Numbered from the stretch's first letter, positions 30,789 through 39,163 are shown. The stretch: 47,182 nt of DNA from Acidimicrobiia bacterium (GCA_022828135.1 JAJEJB010000046.1:1-47182); one strand, 5' to 3'. Notes: generated by a model not told the origin, from the sequence alone. Made by a program: numbers and translations.

Positions 30789-31820
30789 TCAAGAACGCAG
30801 CGGGCAGAAGCCGGCGGGGCAGGCATCTGGACCGACGCCGAGACGGCCGAGCGAGCGCCGGGCCGCGCCGGGCACGAGGCGCTCGGAGATCAACTCCTGC
30901 CACATGGCCACGAAGCGGTCGTCGGGCCCCGTGCCGGGGGTCACGGCCCGGGCCAGCCGCATGCCCAGGTCGGCCGCGGTGCCGGCCGCGACCACGTCGA
31001 GGTCCCACATGACCTCCATGTGGTCGGTGACGAAGCCGATCGGGGCCAGGACCACGGCCTCCACGCCGTCGTCGCGGGACAGACGCTCCAGGCACTCGTT
31101 CACATCGGGCTCCAACCACGGCACCGAGGGCGGGCCGCTGCGGCTCTGCCAGGCCATGGTCCAGGCGTCGAAGCCGGCCCCGCCCGCCACCAGGCGAGCG
31201 GTCTCTCCCAGTTGGCGCTCGTAGTCGCAGCCTGCGGCCATGGTCTCGGGGATGGAGTGGGCGGTGAACACCAGCCGAGCCTCCGATCGGAGTTCGGCAG
31301 GCAGACTCTCGCGGGCCGCCGCGACCGCGTCGCGGAAGGGTTCAACGAAGCCGGGGTGGTCGTAGTAGGCGCGCACCTTGTCGATGGCGGGTGCGGCCCC
31401 TCCCACCGCGGCCCTGGCCGCCTCGATGTCGTCCAGGTACTGGCGGCAGCCCGAGAAGGACGAGTATGCGGACGTGACGACGGCCAGCGCCCTGCGGCGC
31501 CCGACCTCGGCCATCTCCTGCACGGCGTCGGACAGGTAGGGGACCCAGTTGCGGTTCCCCCAGTACACCGGCAGGTCGTGGCCCGCGGCTGCGAGCCGGC
31601 GAGCCAGCGCGGTGCGCAGCCGGCGGCACTGGGCGTTGAGCGGGCTGGCGCCGCCGAAGTGGTGGTACTGCCGGGCGACGGCTGCCAGCCGCTCGGCAGG
31701 GATCTCGCGTCCCGCGGTGACGTTGGCGAGGAACGGCTCAACCTCCGACGGGCCTTCGGGACCCCCGAACGAGACGATCAGTATGGCGTCGTAACGGGCA
31801 GTCGTTCCCAACTTATCCAC
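30789..31820 (-). CDS. hemH: Ferrochelatase (actinobacterial type)
   Basis: A 343-residue chelatase inserting iron into (copro)porphyrin. Seen: YDAILIVSFGGPEGPSEVEPFL near the N-terminus, VYWGNRNWVPYLSDAVQEM, SAYSSFSGCRQYLDDIEAA, VFTAHSIPETMA with the catalytic His, and ending ACPAGFCPLRS. The Cys in SGCRQY and the C-terminal cysteines fit the ligands of the [2Fe-2S] cluster known in actinobacterial CpfC, so a coproporphyrin ferrochelatase is likely. The start is GTG 31820, inside a DnaA box. TAAGTT from the next DnaA box lies nine bases upstream, making it the likely -10. Confidence 0.9.
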   Translation of the reverse strand: MDKLGTTARYDAILIVSFGGPEGPSEVEPFLANVTAGREIPAERLAAVARQYHHFGGASPLNAQCRRLRTALARRLAAAGHDLPVYWGNRNWVPYLSDAVQEMAEVGRRRALAVVTSAYSSFSGCRQYLDDIEAARAAVGGAAPAIDKVRAYYDHPGFVEPFRDAVAAARESLPAELRSEARLVFTAHSIPETMAAGCDYERQLGETARLVAGGAGFDAWTMAWQSRSGPPSVPWLEPDVNECLERLSRDDGVEAVVLAPIGFVTDHMEVMWDLDVVAAGTAADLGMRLARAVTPGTGPDDRFVAMWQELISERLVPGAARRSLGRLGVGPDACPAGFCPLRS

Positions 31821-31821
31821 A
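31813..31821 (+). promoter_or_regulatory. DnaA box overlapping the hemH start codon
   Basis: Perfect TTATCCACA. Its complement contains the GTG start of hemH at 31820. Confidence 0.65.
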
Positions 31822-31832
31822 GGCTTTCGAAC

Positions 31833-31841
31833 TTATCCACA
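31833..31841 (+). promoter_or_regulatory. DnaA box overlapping the probable hemH -10
   Basis: Perfect TTATCCACA, exactly 20 bp from the previous box. Its complement plus flanking bases gives TAAGTT, nine bases before the hemH GTG. Confidence 0.65.
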
Positions 31842-31856
31842 GAGTCTCGGGCGCAG

Positions 31857-31865
31857 TTGTCCACA
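31857..31865 (+). promoter_or_regulatory. DnaA-box-like 9-mer
   Basis: TTGTCCACA, one mismatch from consensus, 24 bp from the previous box and in the same orientation. Confidence 0.5.
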
Positions 31866-31893
31866 GCCCGGGTTCCGCTCCGCCCGACCGCGC

Positions 31894-32595
31894 TCAGTCC
31901 AGCACTCCGAAGCTCTGTATGTCCTCGTCGAGCGTCGACAGGATGCGGTCGATGGTCTTCTGCCTCGTGGTGCGGCGGGTCAGCCCGAAAGCGGTACGTC
32001 GCACGTGCGCGGCCAGTGCCTGCGCCCGCTGCATGGCGGCATCTTCGAGTTCGTCGGCGGCGACCACTTCGTCGAGGTAGCCGGCCTCGGCCGCGCCGCG
32101 GGGCGAGTAGGCCGTGGCCAGAGCAGTCGCCGCGGTGAAGTGCCGGGGGCTGAGCCGATCCCGGGCCAGCTCGATGGCGAAGATGGGCAGCGGCATGCCG
32201 ATGGACACCTCGATGAGCCCGATCTTGGCCTCGACGTCGGCCCCGATGCGAACGTCGCTCGACAGCAGCATGATCGCGCCGAAGGCGATGGCGTGCCCGG
32301 TGCAGGCGGCCACCACGGGAACGGCCGCCCCGTAGAGCCGCGCCGCGGTGCGCGCCCCCGTGGCCACGAGATCCCTGGCGGCCTCGGGGCCCTCGGCGAT
32401 CACTCCGAGATCGAAGCCGGCGCTGAAGCGGCCCTCCCGCCCGGTGATCACCAGTGCTCCTGCGTTCTGCTCGGCGTCTTCGATGGCGGCGTCGACGGCG
32501 GCGATGGTGTCGTAGCCGACCGCGTTGGCCTTGCCGTCGTCCAGGCGCAGGACGGCGACGCCGTCGGCGATTTCATAGGAGGTCTTCGATGTCAT
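31894..32595 (-). CDS. Enoyl-CoA hydratase/isomerase (crotonase) family protein
   Basis: A 233-residue crotonase-fold protein. Seen: VAVLRLDDGKANAVGYDTI near the N-terminus, GREGRFSAGFDL (oxyanion-hole segment), AACTGHAIAFGAIMLLSSDVRIG and KIGLIEVSIGMPLP. In the middle motif Ala-Phe-Gly-Ala occupies the usual Ala-x-Gly-Gly site, and the standard catalytic glutamate pair is not obvious, so the reaction is uncertain; hydratase, isomerase or thioesterase are possible. ATG 32595 lies 7 nt after TACGGT. It is divergent from the Nfu-type gene. Confidence 0.82.
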   Translation of the reverse strand: MTSKTSYEIADGVAVLRLDDGKANAVGYDTIAAVDAAIEDAEQNAGALVITGREGRFSAGFDLGVIAEGPEAARDLVATGARTAARLYGAAVPVVAACTGHAIAFGAIMLLSSDVRIGADVEAKIGLIEVSIGMPLPIFAIELARDRLSPRHFTAATALATAYSPRGAAEAGYLDEVVAADELEDAAMQRAQALAAHVRRTAFGLTRRTTRQKTIDRILSTLDEDIQSFGVLD

Positions 32596-32602
32596 GGAGT
32601 GC

Positions 32603-32608
32603 ACCGTA
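32603..32608 (-). promoter_or_regulatory. -10 box of the crotonase gene (leaderless)
   Basis: TACGGT lies 7 nt before ATG 32595. Confidence 0.5.
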
Positions 32609-32664
32609 TCGCAGGTGCCCCGTACGCCCGCCAACTCCACAACCGCCCGGCGGAGGCATGTCGG

Positions 32665-32670
32665 TAGGCT
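32665..32670 (+). promoter_or_regulatory. -10 box of the Nfu gene (leaderless)
   Basis: TAGGCT lies 7 nt before ATG 32678. Confidence 0.5.
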
Positions 32671-32677
32671 CGGACTC

Positions 32678-33331
32678 ATGACCGACACTGTCGCCGCGTC
32701 CACCGATGCACCTGAGGCGTCCGTCGATGAGGTGCTGATCGTCACGGACGCAGCCAGGACGGCCGTGCTGGCCATCCGCGACCGCGAGGACGACGCCGAG
32801 ACGCTGGCGCTAAGGGTCGAGGTGACCGGCACCGCGGGCATCGACTACACCTACGATCTGGCTCTCGACCCGGTGTCGGACGCGGCCGCCGACGACCACA
32901 TCCGCACCGCCGACGGCTTGACGGTGATCGTGCCCGACGCCAGCGTCAGCCGGCTCCGGGGCTCCACCCTCGACGTGCCGTCGGTGCCCGGCCAGGGCGG
33001 TCTCGTCATCCGCAACCCCAACCGCCCCAACCCGCTGGGCGACATGGGCCGTCTGGAGCTCACCGGCGGGATCGGCGACAAGGTTCAGCAGTTGCTCGAC
33101 GTGAGCATCAACCCCGCGCTGGCCTCGCACGGGGGCTACGCCAGCCTGGTGGAGGTGCAGGGCGACGACACGGTGGTAGTCACCATGGGCGGTGGCTGCC
33201 AGGGCTGCGCCATGAGCCAGGCCACGCTGTCCGACGGCATCAAGCGGGCCATCATGGAGGCCATCCCCGAGGTGAGCGAAGTGATCGACGTCACCGATCA
33301 CGACGCGGGGGAGAACCCCTACTACAGCTAG
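32678..33331 (+). CDS. NfuA-like Fe-S cluster carrier
   Basis: A 217-residue two-domain protein. The N-terminal part (about 18-110) has the A-type/HesB-like fold pattern (VLIVTDAARTAVLAIRDRED, LALRVEVTGTAGIDYTYDLAL) but lacks its cysteines, as in E. coli NfuA. The C-terminal part is a NifU domain with the cluster motif GGGCQGCAMS and flanking ASHGGYASLVEV. It would carry [4Fe-4S] clusters to target enzymes; in this window MoaA is one plausible client (inference). ATG 32678 fits a leaderless transcript. Confidence 0.88.
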   Translation: MTDTVAASTDAPEASVDEVLIVTDAARTAVLAIRDREDDAETLALRVEVTGTAGIDYTYDLALDPVSDAAADDHIRTADGLTVIVPDASVSRLRGSTLDVPSVPGQGGLVIRNPNRPNPLGDMGRLELTGGIGDKVQQLLDVSINPALASHGGYASLVEVQGDDTVVVTMGGGCQGCAMSQATLSDGIKRAIMEAIPEVSEVIDVTDHDAGENPYYS

Positions 33332-33388
33332 CCGGCATCGAGCACCTGGTCGAGAGCCCGCACGCCGCCCCTGCGCGTGCCGCGGTCC

Positions 33389-33399
33389 CCTCCGGGGAA
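33389..33399 (+). terminator. Short GC hairpin after the Nfu gene
   Basis: CCCC-TCC-GGGG, about 57 bp after the stop. There is no T tract, so termination is only a possibility. Confidence 0.25.
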
Positions 33400-33426
33400 G
33401 CCCCCACCTCAAGGACCAGAACGTGC

Positions 33427-33500
33427 TACCCTCGAGACTGCAAGTGCCCGGAGCACTCCCCGGTGGCCGAGTCCGGTGACATAGCGGGGAGCACTCCGGG
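33427..33500 (+). ncRNA. Candidate structured RNA in the nfu-dxs convergent gap
   Basis: TACCCT at 33427-33432 resembles the -10 boxes of the window, but no gene follows on this strand. Just downstream, arms CCCGGAGCACTCCCCG (33447-33462) and CGGGGAGCACTCCGGG (33485-33500) pair over 16 positions with only a central CA/CA mismatch, around a 22-nt loop. GGAGCACTCC thus occurs twice. No known RNA family was recognised. The 272-bp gap (33332-33603) has no convincing ORF. It could instead be a bidirectional terminator for nfu and dxs. Confidence 0.4.
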
Positions 33501-33603
33501 CCTTCGCATCGTAGAGGCACGCTCATGCGACCAGCCAGGGACTAGCCCGCACCCGCCGCATCGGCACACGCGCCGGCTCAGCGGCATCGACTGGCGCCGT
33601 CTG

Positions 33604-35445
33604 TTAGAGCAGTTCTTGCTTGACGGTGGCTGCGATCCCCGCCGCGTCCAGGCCCAGATCGGCCAGGATGGCGTCGGGCTTGCCGTGGGGGAGGTAGTCG
33701 AGCGGCACGCCGAGCACCCGGACCCTGGGGGCAGCCTGCCCGGCGGCCTCGGCTCGCTCCAGCAGTCCGTCGCGGATGGCCGTGCCCGCGCCGCCGGTGC
33801 GCAGTCCGTCCTCGACGGTCACCACCATCTCGTGGTCGGCCGCGTCGGCGAGCATCCGGTCGCACAGCGGGCTCACCGACCGGGGATCCCAAACGGTGGC
33901 CTCCACGCCGTCGTGGGCGAGGAGTTCGGCGGCCTGCTCGCACGCTTCCAGCATCTTGCCGACACCGATCAGGCACAGCCGTCCATCCGACGCACGGGCC
34001 TTGCGGGCCCGCAGCCCCGAGCCCACTTCGTCTTGGGAGACGTTGCGGGCTGCGGTCTTGGGCCAGCGGATGGCGACCGGGCCGCCGGTCATGTCCATGG
34101 CGTCGAGCATCATCCGCTCCAACTCCTGGAGCGACGACGGAGCCAGCACCACCATCCCGGGAACCTTGGTGAGCAGCACCATGTCGAGGATGCCGTGGTG
34201 TGACGGCCCGTCATCTCCGGTGATCCCCGCCCGGTCGATGCAGAACACCACCGGGGCCTGGTGCATGCCGCAGTCCAGGTTGACCTGATCGAAGGCCCGG
34301 CTCAGGAACGTGCTGTAGACCGCGAAGAACGGCCGGAGCCCTCCCATGGCCATGCCGACGGCCGAGGTCACCGCGTGCTGCTCGGCGATGCCCACGTCGA
34401 TGCAGCGGTCGCCGAAGTGCTCCCGGAACGGCAGCAGCCCGGTGGAGTCGGGCATGGCCGCGGTGATGGCCACCACCTCGGGGTGCAGCCCGCCCAGCTT
34501 GACCATCATCTCGGAGAACATGCCGGTGTAGGTGCCCGGCTTCACCTTGCCCACGTCGTGCATGTGCTTGACGGTGTCCTCCTCAGCCGGGCCGTAGCCG
34601 CGCCCCTTCTGGGTGAGCACGTGGACCACGACCGGCCCGTCGAACTGGGCGGCGTTGGACAGCGCTTCCTCCAGCCCGGCGATGTCGTGCCCGTCGAAGG
34701 GACCGAGGTAGCGCACGCCCAGGTTCTCGAAGAAGCCGGCCGAGTCCCACAGTTCCCGCAGCGCGGCCTTCGACATCTTCATGCCTCGATGGAGGGTCTC
34801 ACCCACCCAGGGGATGCGCTCGGCGATCCCCTCGAGGCGGTCCTGGCGGCGCATGATCTTGGGGTTGGAGCGGAAGCGCACCAGGCTCTCGGAGAGCCTC
34901 GAGACGGTGGGGGCGTAGCTGCGGCCGTTGTCGTTGAGCACGATGATCACGTTGCGGCCGCTGTGGCCGATGTTGTTCATCCCCTCGAAGGCCATGCCCC
35001 CGGTCAGGGCTCCGTCCCCCACGACCGCCACCACCCTGCGCCGTGTGTCGGACGAGTCGAAGGCGGTGGCGATGCCATGCGCGTAGGACAGCACCGTTGA
35101 GGCGTGGCTGTTCTCGATCCAGTCGTGGGGGGACTCGGATCGTGACGGGTATCCGGCGAGTCCCCCGGCTGTGCGCAGCGAGTCGAAGTCGGCGGCCCGC
35201 CCGGTAAGCATCTTGTGGACGTAGGCCTGATGGCCCGTGTCCCACAGGATCACATCGTGGGGCGAGTGGAATATGCGGTGCAGGGCCACGGTGAGCTCCA
35301 CCGCCCCGAGGTTCGATCCCAGATGCCCGCCCCGGGCGCTCACGGCCTCGATGATCCGGGCGCGGATCTGCCCGCAGAGGTCGTCGAGCTCCTCGTGGGA
35401 GCGCTCGCGTAGGTCGTCAGGACCTGTGATCGCGTCGAGTTGCAT
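33604..35445 (-). CDS. dxs: 1-deoxy-D-xylulose-5-phosphate synthase
   Basis: A 613-residue thiamine-diphosphate enzyme making DXP from pyruvate and glyceraldehyde 3-phosphate, the first step of the MEP isoprenoid pathway. Seen: GGHLGSNLGAVELTVALH, ILWDTGHQAYVHKMLTG, the ThDP motif VVGDGALTGGMAFEGMNNIGH...NDN, FDGHDIAGLEEAL, the transketolase pyrimidine domain (DVGIAEQHAVTSAVGMAMGGLRPFFAVYSTFLSRAFDQ) and a C-terminal transketolase domain (VTVEDGLRTGGAG). ATG 35445 has a GGAGGG site seven bases upstream that directly follows the TAG of the PAP2 gene, so the two form an operon. Confidence 0.95.
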   Translation of the reverse strand: MQLDAITGPDDLRERSHEELDDLCGQIRARIIEAVSARGGHLGSNLGAVELTVALHRIFHSPHDVILWDTGHQAYVHKMLTGRAADFDSLRTAGGLAGYPSRSESPHDWIENSHASTVLSYAHGIATAFDSSDTRRRVVAVVGDGALTGGMAFEGMNNIGHSGRNVIIVLNDNGRSYAPTVSRLSESLVRFRSNPKIMRRQDRLEGIAERIPWVGETLHRGMKMSKAALRELWDSAGFFENLGVRYLGPFDGHDIAGLEEALSNAAQFDGPVVVHVLTQKGRGYGPAEEDTVKHMHDVGKVKPGTYTGMFSEMMVKLGGLHPEVVAITAAMPDSTGLLPFREHFGDRCIDVGIAEQHAVTSAVGMAMGGLRPFFAVYSTFLSRAFDQVNLDCGMHQAPVVFCIDRAGITGDDGPSHHGILDMVLLTKVPGMVVLAPSSLQELERMMLDAMDMTGGPVAIRWPKTAARNVSQDEVGSGLRARKARASDGRLCLIGVGKMLEACEQAAELLAHDGVEATVWDPRSVSPLCDRMLADAADHEMVVTVEDGLRTGGAGTAIRDGLLERAEAAGQAAPRVRVLGVPLDYLPHGKPDAILADLGLDAAGIAATVKQELL

Positions 35446-35457
35446 CGGTCTGCCCTC

Positions 35458-36333
35458 CTACCGTCGGACGGCGCCGGCCGGTCGGGGCGCCAGCCAGGCC
35501 GGGAGCCTGCGGGCCAGCAGCACCCCCGCCGGGTAGGCGATCACGACCGCCAGCAGACCTCCGACGGCGTCTATCCAGTAGTGGTTGGCGGTGACCATCA
35601 CTGCGAACAGTGTAAGCCAGGGGTAGGCCAACAGGGCCAGGCGCACCCAGCGGCGGCGCAGCACGGGCAGGGCCGCCACCACGCACCACACCGCCCAGGC
35701 GATGTGCAGGCTGGGCATGGCCGCGTACTGGTTGGAGATGTCCATCATGGCGCTCGAGTTGAACGACCAGAACCCGCCCGGGTCCACCAGGGTGTCCACG
35801 TAGGAGTAGTTGGAGTCGCAGGCGCCGAAGGGGCTGCAGTCGTTGAGCAGCCGGGGCGGCATGAGCGGGTAGAAGGCGAAGCCGACCAGCGCCAGCCCGG
35901 TGGTGAAGGCCAGAACGGTGCGCTGCACCCCGTAGCGCACCGGATGGCGGAGGAACAGGAACACCATCACCGAGATGGTCACCGCGAAATGGCAGAAGCC
36001 GTAGAAGATGTTCCAGAACTGGATGAACAGGTCCCACTCGATGAACAGGTCCTGGATGCCCTTCTCGCCGAAGAGGTGCACGGCCCGCTCCCAGGCGATC
36101 ACGTCGTAGGCGTTGTCGATGGCGGTCTGCTTCACCGACTGGCCCAGGTCCGATCCGAACTGGTTGCGGATGAACGTGTACACGCTGTAGAAGGCGAGGA
36201 TGATGATCAACTCGCTCCACCAGTGCAGCGAGCCGCCCGCCGAGCGTCTCCGGGGCCTCTCGGCGTTGTTGAGCGAATCCGAGACCTGCTCGGTGTCCGC
36301 GTCGTCCTCGACCTCAGTGGCCCCCGAAGCCAT
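35458..36333 (-). CDS. PAP2-superfamily membrane phosphatase/transferase
   Basis: A 291-residue integral membrane protein with about six membrane segments. The PAP2-type catalytic motifs are AMPSLHIAWAVW (about 190-202) and ANHYWIDAVGGLL (His...Asp). The plan matches the inositol-phosphorylceramide-synthase/PAP2-like families common in actinobacteria. It may dephosphorylate an isoprenoid or lipid phosphate, or transfer a head group. The ATG at 36333 lies six bases after TACTGT, a box overlapping the -10 of the divergent tldD. Lying just upstream of dxs in one operon hints at a link to isoprenoid lipid metabolism, but this is inference. Confidence 0.82.
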   Translation of the reverse strand: MASGATEVEDDADTEQVSDSLNNAERPRRRSAGGSLHWWSELIIILAFYSVYTFIRNQFGSDLGQSVKQTAIDNAYDVIAWERAVHLFGEKGIQDLFIEWDLFIQFWNIFYGFCHFAVTISVMVFLFLRHPVRYGVQRTVLAFTTGLALVGFAFYPLMPPRLLNDCSPFGACDSNYSYVDTLVDPGGFWSFNSSAMMDISNQYAAMPSLHIAWAVWCVVAALPVLRRRWVRLALLAYPWLTLFAVMVTANHYWIDAVGGLLAVVIAYPAGVLLARRLPAWLAPRPAGAVRR

Positions 36334-36338
36334 CGCGT

Positions 36339-36345
36339 TACAGTA
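36339..36345. promoter_or_regulatory. Overlapping divergent -10 boxes (tldD and PAP2 gene)
   Basis: TACAGTA. On the plus strand TACAGT lies 8 nt before ATG 36353. On the minus strand TACTGT lies 6 nt before ATG 36333. The two boxes overlap by five bases. Confidence 0.55.
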
Positions 36346-36352
36346 GTCCACC

Positions 36353-37744
36353 ATGCTCGAAGCTGATCTTGTGAACCGCACGCTGGCGGCCGCCATGCGC
36401 ACGGGCGCCGACTTCGCCGAGATCTTCGCGGAGGACAGGCGCTCGGCGTCGGCGATCCTCGACGACGGCCGGGTCGAGGAGGTCGTCTCGGGACGCGACC
36501 GGGGTGCCGGCATCCGGGTCGTGGCCGGCGACACCACCGGGTTCGCCCACACCGCCGACCTCAGCGAATCCGGCCTGGCCTCGGCGGCCGGCGCGGCCGC
36601 GGCTGCAGCCCGCCGGGGCGGTGGCGGCACCCGGACCGTTGCGGTGTCGGCCCTGCAGACTCCCCGGCGCCTCCAGGTCCGCGTCCCTCCCGAGGAGGTG
36701 CCCAAGGACCGCAAGGTGGCGCTGCTCACCGCCGCCGACGCCGCGGCCCGCTCCGCCGGCGGTGCCATCACCCAGGTGTCGGCCCGTTACGGCGACGGTC
36801 GCCGCCGCATCCTGGTGGCCGACAGCGACGGCTTGTTCACCAGCGACGACCAGGTGCGCACGCTGTTCTCGGTGTCCTGCGTGGCCACCGGCGACACCGG
36901 AATGCAGACCGGCCGCGAGTCGGCGGGACGGACCGTCGGTTTCGAATTGTTCGACCTCTACGACGTGGAGGAGATGGCCCGCCGGGCTTCGCAGCGGGCC
37001 CTCACCAAGCTCACCGCCCGGCCCGCGCCCAGCGGCGAGATGCCCGTGGTGGTGGGGCCCGGAGGCGGCGGCGTGCTGTTCCACGAGGCGTGCGGGCACG
37101 GGCTGGAGGCCGATCTGGTGGCCAAGTCGGCCTCGGTGTTCGCGGGGCGCGTCGGTGAGACGGTGGCCGCGCCCATGGTCACGCTGATCGACGACGGCAC
37201 CATGGCGGGGGAGTGGGGCCACTACGGCATCGACGACGAGGGCAAGCCGGCGGCCCGCAACGTGCTCATCTCCGACGGGGTGCTCACCGACTACATGTGG
37301 GACCGGCTGCGGGCCCGCAAGGAGGGCCGGGCCAGCTCCGGCAACGGCCGCCGCCAGAGCTACCAGCACCTGCCCATGGTGCGGATGACCAACACCTACA
37401 TCGACAACGGCGACGCCGACCCCGGCGACATCGTGGCCGACACCTCCCACGGCGTGTACGTGGCCCAGCTCGGCGGGGGCCAGGTCAACACTGCCACCGG
37501 CGACTTCGTGTTCGGCATGACCGAGGCTTACCTGATCGAGAACGGCCGGATCACCGCCCCGATCCGCGAGGGCAACCTCATCGGCAACGGTCCCGAGGTG
37601 CTCACCCGCATAGACGCCCTCGGCAACGACTTCGCCATGGGATCTCCGGGCACGTGCGGGAAGGACGGCCAGGGTGTGCCCGTGGGAGACGGCACGCCCA
37701 CGCTGAGGGTGACGGCTCTCACCGTCGGCGGCACCGCCGCGTGA
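36353..37744 (+). CDS. tldD: Metalloprotease TldD
   Basis: A 463-residue TldD, the catalytic subunit of the TldD/TldE metalloprotease that degrades unfolded peptides and matures some ribosomal peptides. The zinc motif HEACGH (HExxxH, about 244-249) lies in GGGGVLFHEACGHGLEADLV. C-terminal marks are ETAYLIENGR-like (TEAYLIENGRI), MGSPGTCGKDGQGVPVGDGTPTLRV. Length is normal. It is followed 34 bp later by tldE. The ATG at 36353 lies 8 nt after TACAGT. Confidence 0.93.
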   Translation: MLEADLVNRTLAAAMRTGADFAEIFAEDRRSASAILDDGRVEEVVSGRDRGAGIRVVAGDTTGFAHTADLSESGLASAAGAAAAAARRGGGGTRTVAVSALQTPRRLQVRVPPEEVPKDRKVALLTAADAAARSAGGAITQVSARYGDGRRRILVADSDGLFTSDDQVRTLFSVSCVATGDTGMQTGRESAGRTVGFELFDLYDVEEMARRASQRALTKLTARPAPSGEMPVVVGPGGGGVLFHEACGHGLEADLVAKSASVFAGRVGETVAAPMVTLIDDGTMAGEWGHYGIDDEGKPAARNVLISDGVLTDYMWDRLRARKEGRASSGNGRRQSYQHLPMVRMTNTYIDNGDADPGDIVADTSHGVYVAQLGGGQVNTATGDFVFGMTEAYLIENGRITAPIREGNLIGNGPEVLTRIDALGNDFAMGSPGTCGKDGQGVPVGDGTPTLRVTALTVGGTAA

Positions 37745-37762
37745 GCGGGGGCTTGCCCCCGC
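37745..37762 (+). other. Intercistronic hairpin between tldD and tldE
   Basis: GCGGGGG and CCCCCGC form a perfect 7-bp stem with loop CTTG directly after the tldD stop. It probably acts in mRNA stability or translational spacing rather than termination, since tldE follows at once. Confidence 0.5.
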
Positions 37763-37778
37763 GCCTGCGGGGCTGAGC

Positions 37779-39128
37779 GTGGCGGAACCGGGCCTGCTGG
37801 AGATCGCCGAGCGGGTCGTCGGCTGGGCCGGCGCCGGCTTCGACGTGGAGGCCTTCGTGGCCCACGAGCAGGAGACCGAGATAAGGGCCTACCAGGGCGA
37901 GGTCGAGTCGCTCACGGTGGCGTCGTCGATGGGGGTCGGCGTGCGGGTCGTGCGCGACGGCCGCCAGGGCTTCGCCTACGCCGCGGCCCTCGACGACGAG
38001 ACGCTGCGGGAGACCTTCGACGAGGCGCTGGACAACTCCCGCTTCGGCAGCGTCGACGAGTTCGCGGGAGTGGCCGAGCCCGACGGTGTGGAGCCCGCAT
38101 CCCTGGACCTGTACCGGTCCGAGCTAGTTGATTTCCCCACCGAGGACAAGGTCGCTCTGGCGCTCGAGCTGGAGCGGGCCACCCTGGCCGCGGACCCCCG
38201 CGTGACCGGCGTGGAGTCGGCCGACTACGCCGACTCGGTGTACGAGGGGGCGGTGGCCACTTCGCGGGGCGTGACCGCCTCGGCCCGTGAGACCGGCTGC
38301 TATCTGGTCGCCTACAGCCTGGCGTCCGACGACGACGAGACCCAGACCGGGTTCGGCTTCTCGGTCGGACGCCATCCCGGCGAGCTGTCGGCGGAGACGG
38401 CCGGTGCCGACGCGGCCGATCGGGCCACCCGCCTGCTCGGCGCGGCCAAGGCCCCCACCCGCCGCCTGACCGTCGTGCTCGATCCCTACGTGACCGCCCG
38501 GCTCCTCGGCATCGTGGGCGCGACGTTGAGCGGCGACGCCGTCCTCAAGGGCCGGTCGCTGTTCGCCGACCGGATGCACGAGGCGGTGGCAGCACCGTCT
38601 CTCACCCTCGTCGACGACGCCACCGACCCCGACGCCTTCACCGCGTCGGCCATCGACGCCGAGGGCCTGGCCACCCGCCGCGTGCCGCTGATAAACGACG
38701 GGGTGCTCCAGGCCTTCCTCTACGACACCTACACCGCCCGGCGGGCCGGGGTCGCCTCCACCGGCTCGGCGGTGAGGGGCGGGTTCAAGGGCACCCCCGG
38801 CGTCGGCGCCCACGCCCTGAGACTCACGCCCGGGACCCGCTCCCAGCCCGAGATCGTGGCCGACATCGACGACGGGCTGCTGGTGCAGGGCGTCACCGGC
38901 CTGCACAGCGGCGTGAACGCGGTGTCGGGCGACTTCTCAGTGGGCGCCGAGGGCCTGCGCATACGCGACGGCGAGACCGCCGAGCCGATCAGGGAGGTGA
39001 CCATCGCCAGCACGATCCAGCGGCTGCTGATGGACGTCACCGAGGTCGGCTCGGACCTGGAGTGGCTCCCCATGAGCGCCGCCGGCGTGACCCTCGCCGT
39101 AGCCGACGTGACCATGTCCGGCAGTTGA
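37779..39128 (+). CDS. tldE: TldE/PmbA, partner subunit of TldD
   Basis: A 449-residue TldE/PmbA-fold protein. It lacks the HExxxH zinc motif, as expected for the partner subunit. Characteristic segments: EIRAYQGEVESLTVASSMGVGVRVV, RQGFAYAAALDDETLRETFDEAL, VVLDPYVTARLLGIVGATLSGDAVLKGRS and VSGDFSVGAEGLRIRDGETAEPIREVTIAST. GTG 37779 is the start. It forms a two-gene operon with tldD. The pair's substrate here is unknown; no precursor-peptide gene was recognised nearby. Confidence 0.92.
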   Translation: MAEPGLLEIAERVVGWAGAGFDVEAFVAHEQETEIRAYQGEVESLTVASSMGVGVRVVRDGRQGFAYAAALDDETLRETFDEALDNSRFGSVDEFAGVAEPDGVEPASLDLYRSELVDFPTEDKVALALELERATLAADPRVTGVESADYADSVYEGAVATSRGVTASARETGCYLVAYSLASDDDETQTGFGFSVGRHPGELSAETAGADAADRATRLLGAAKAPTRRLTVVLDPYVTARLLGIVGATLSGDAVLKGRSLFADRMHEAVAAPSLTLVDDATDPDAFTASAIDAEGLATRRVPLINDGVLQAFLYDTYTARRAGVASTGSAVRGGFKGTPGVGAHALRLTPGTRSQPEIVADIDDGLLVQGVTGLHSGVNAVSGDFSVGAEGLRIRDGETAEPIREVTIASTIQRLLMDVTEVGSDLEWLPMSAAGVTLAVADVTMSGS

Positions 39129-39163
39129 GACTGAGACCCGGGCAGGTGGACGGGTCCAACCTC

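Noticed and set aside
30760..31865. Chromosomal origin oriC
   Set aside because: DnaA boxes are present, but there is no dnaA, dnaN or AT-rich unwinding region, and the boxes overlap the hemH promoter and start.
33447..33500. Unusual tRNA
   Set aside because: The loop contains GGCCGAGTCCGG, reminiscent of a class II D arm, but there is no T arm, no anticodon stem-loop and no acceptor layout.
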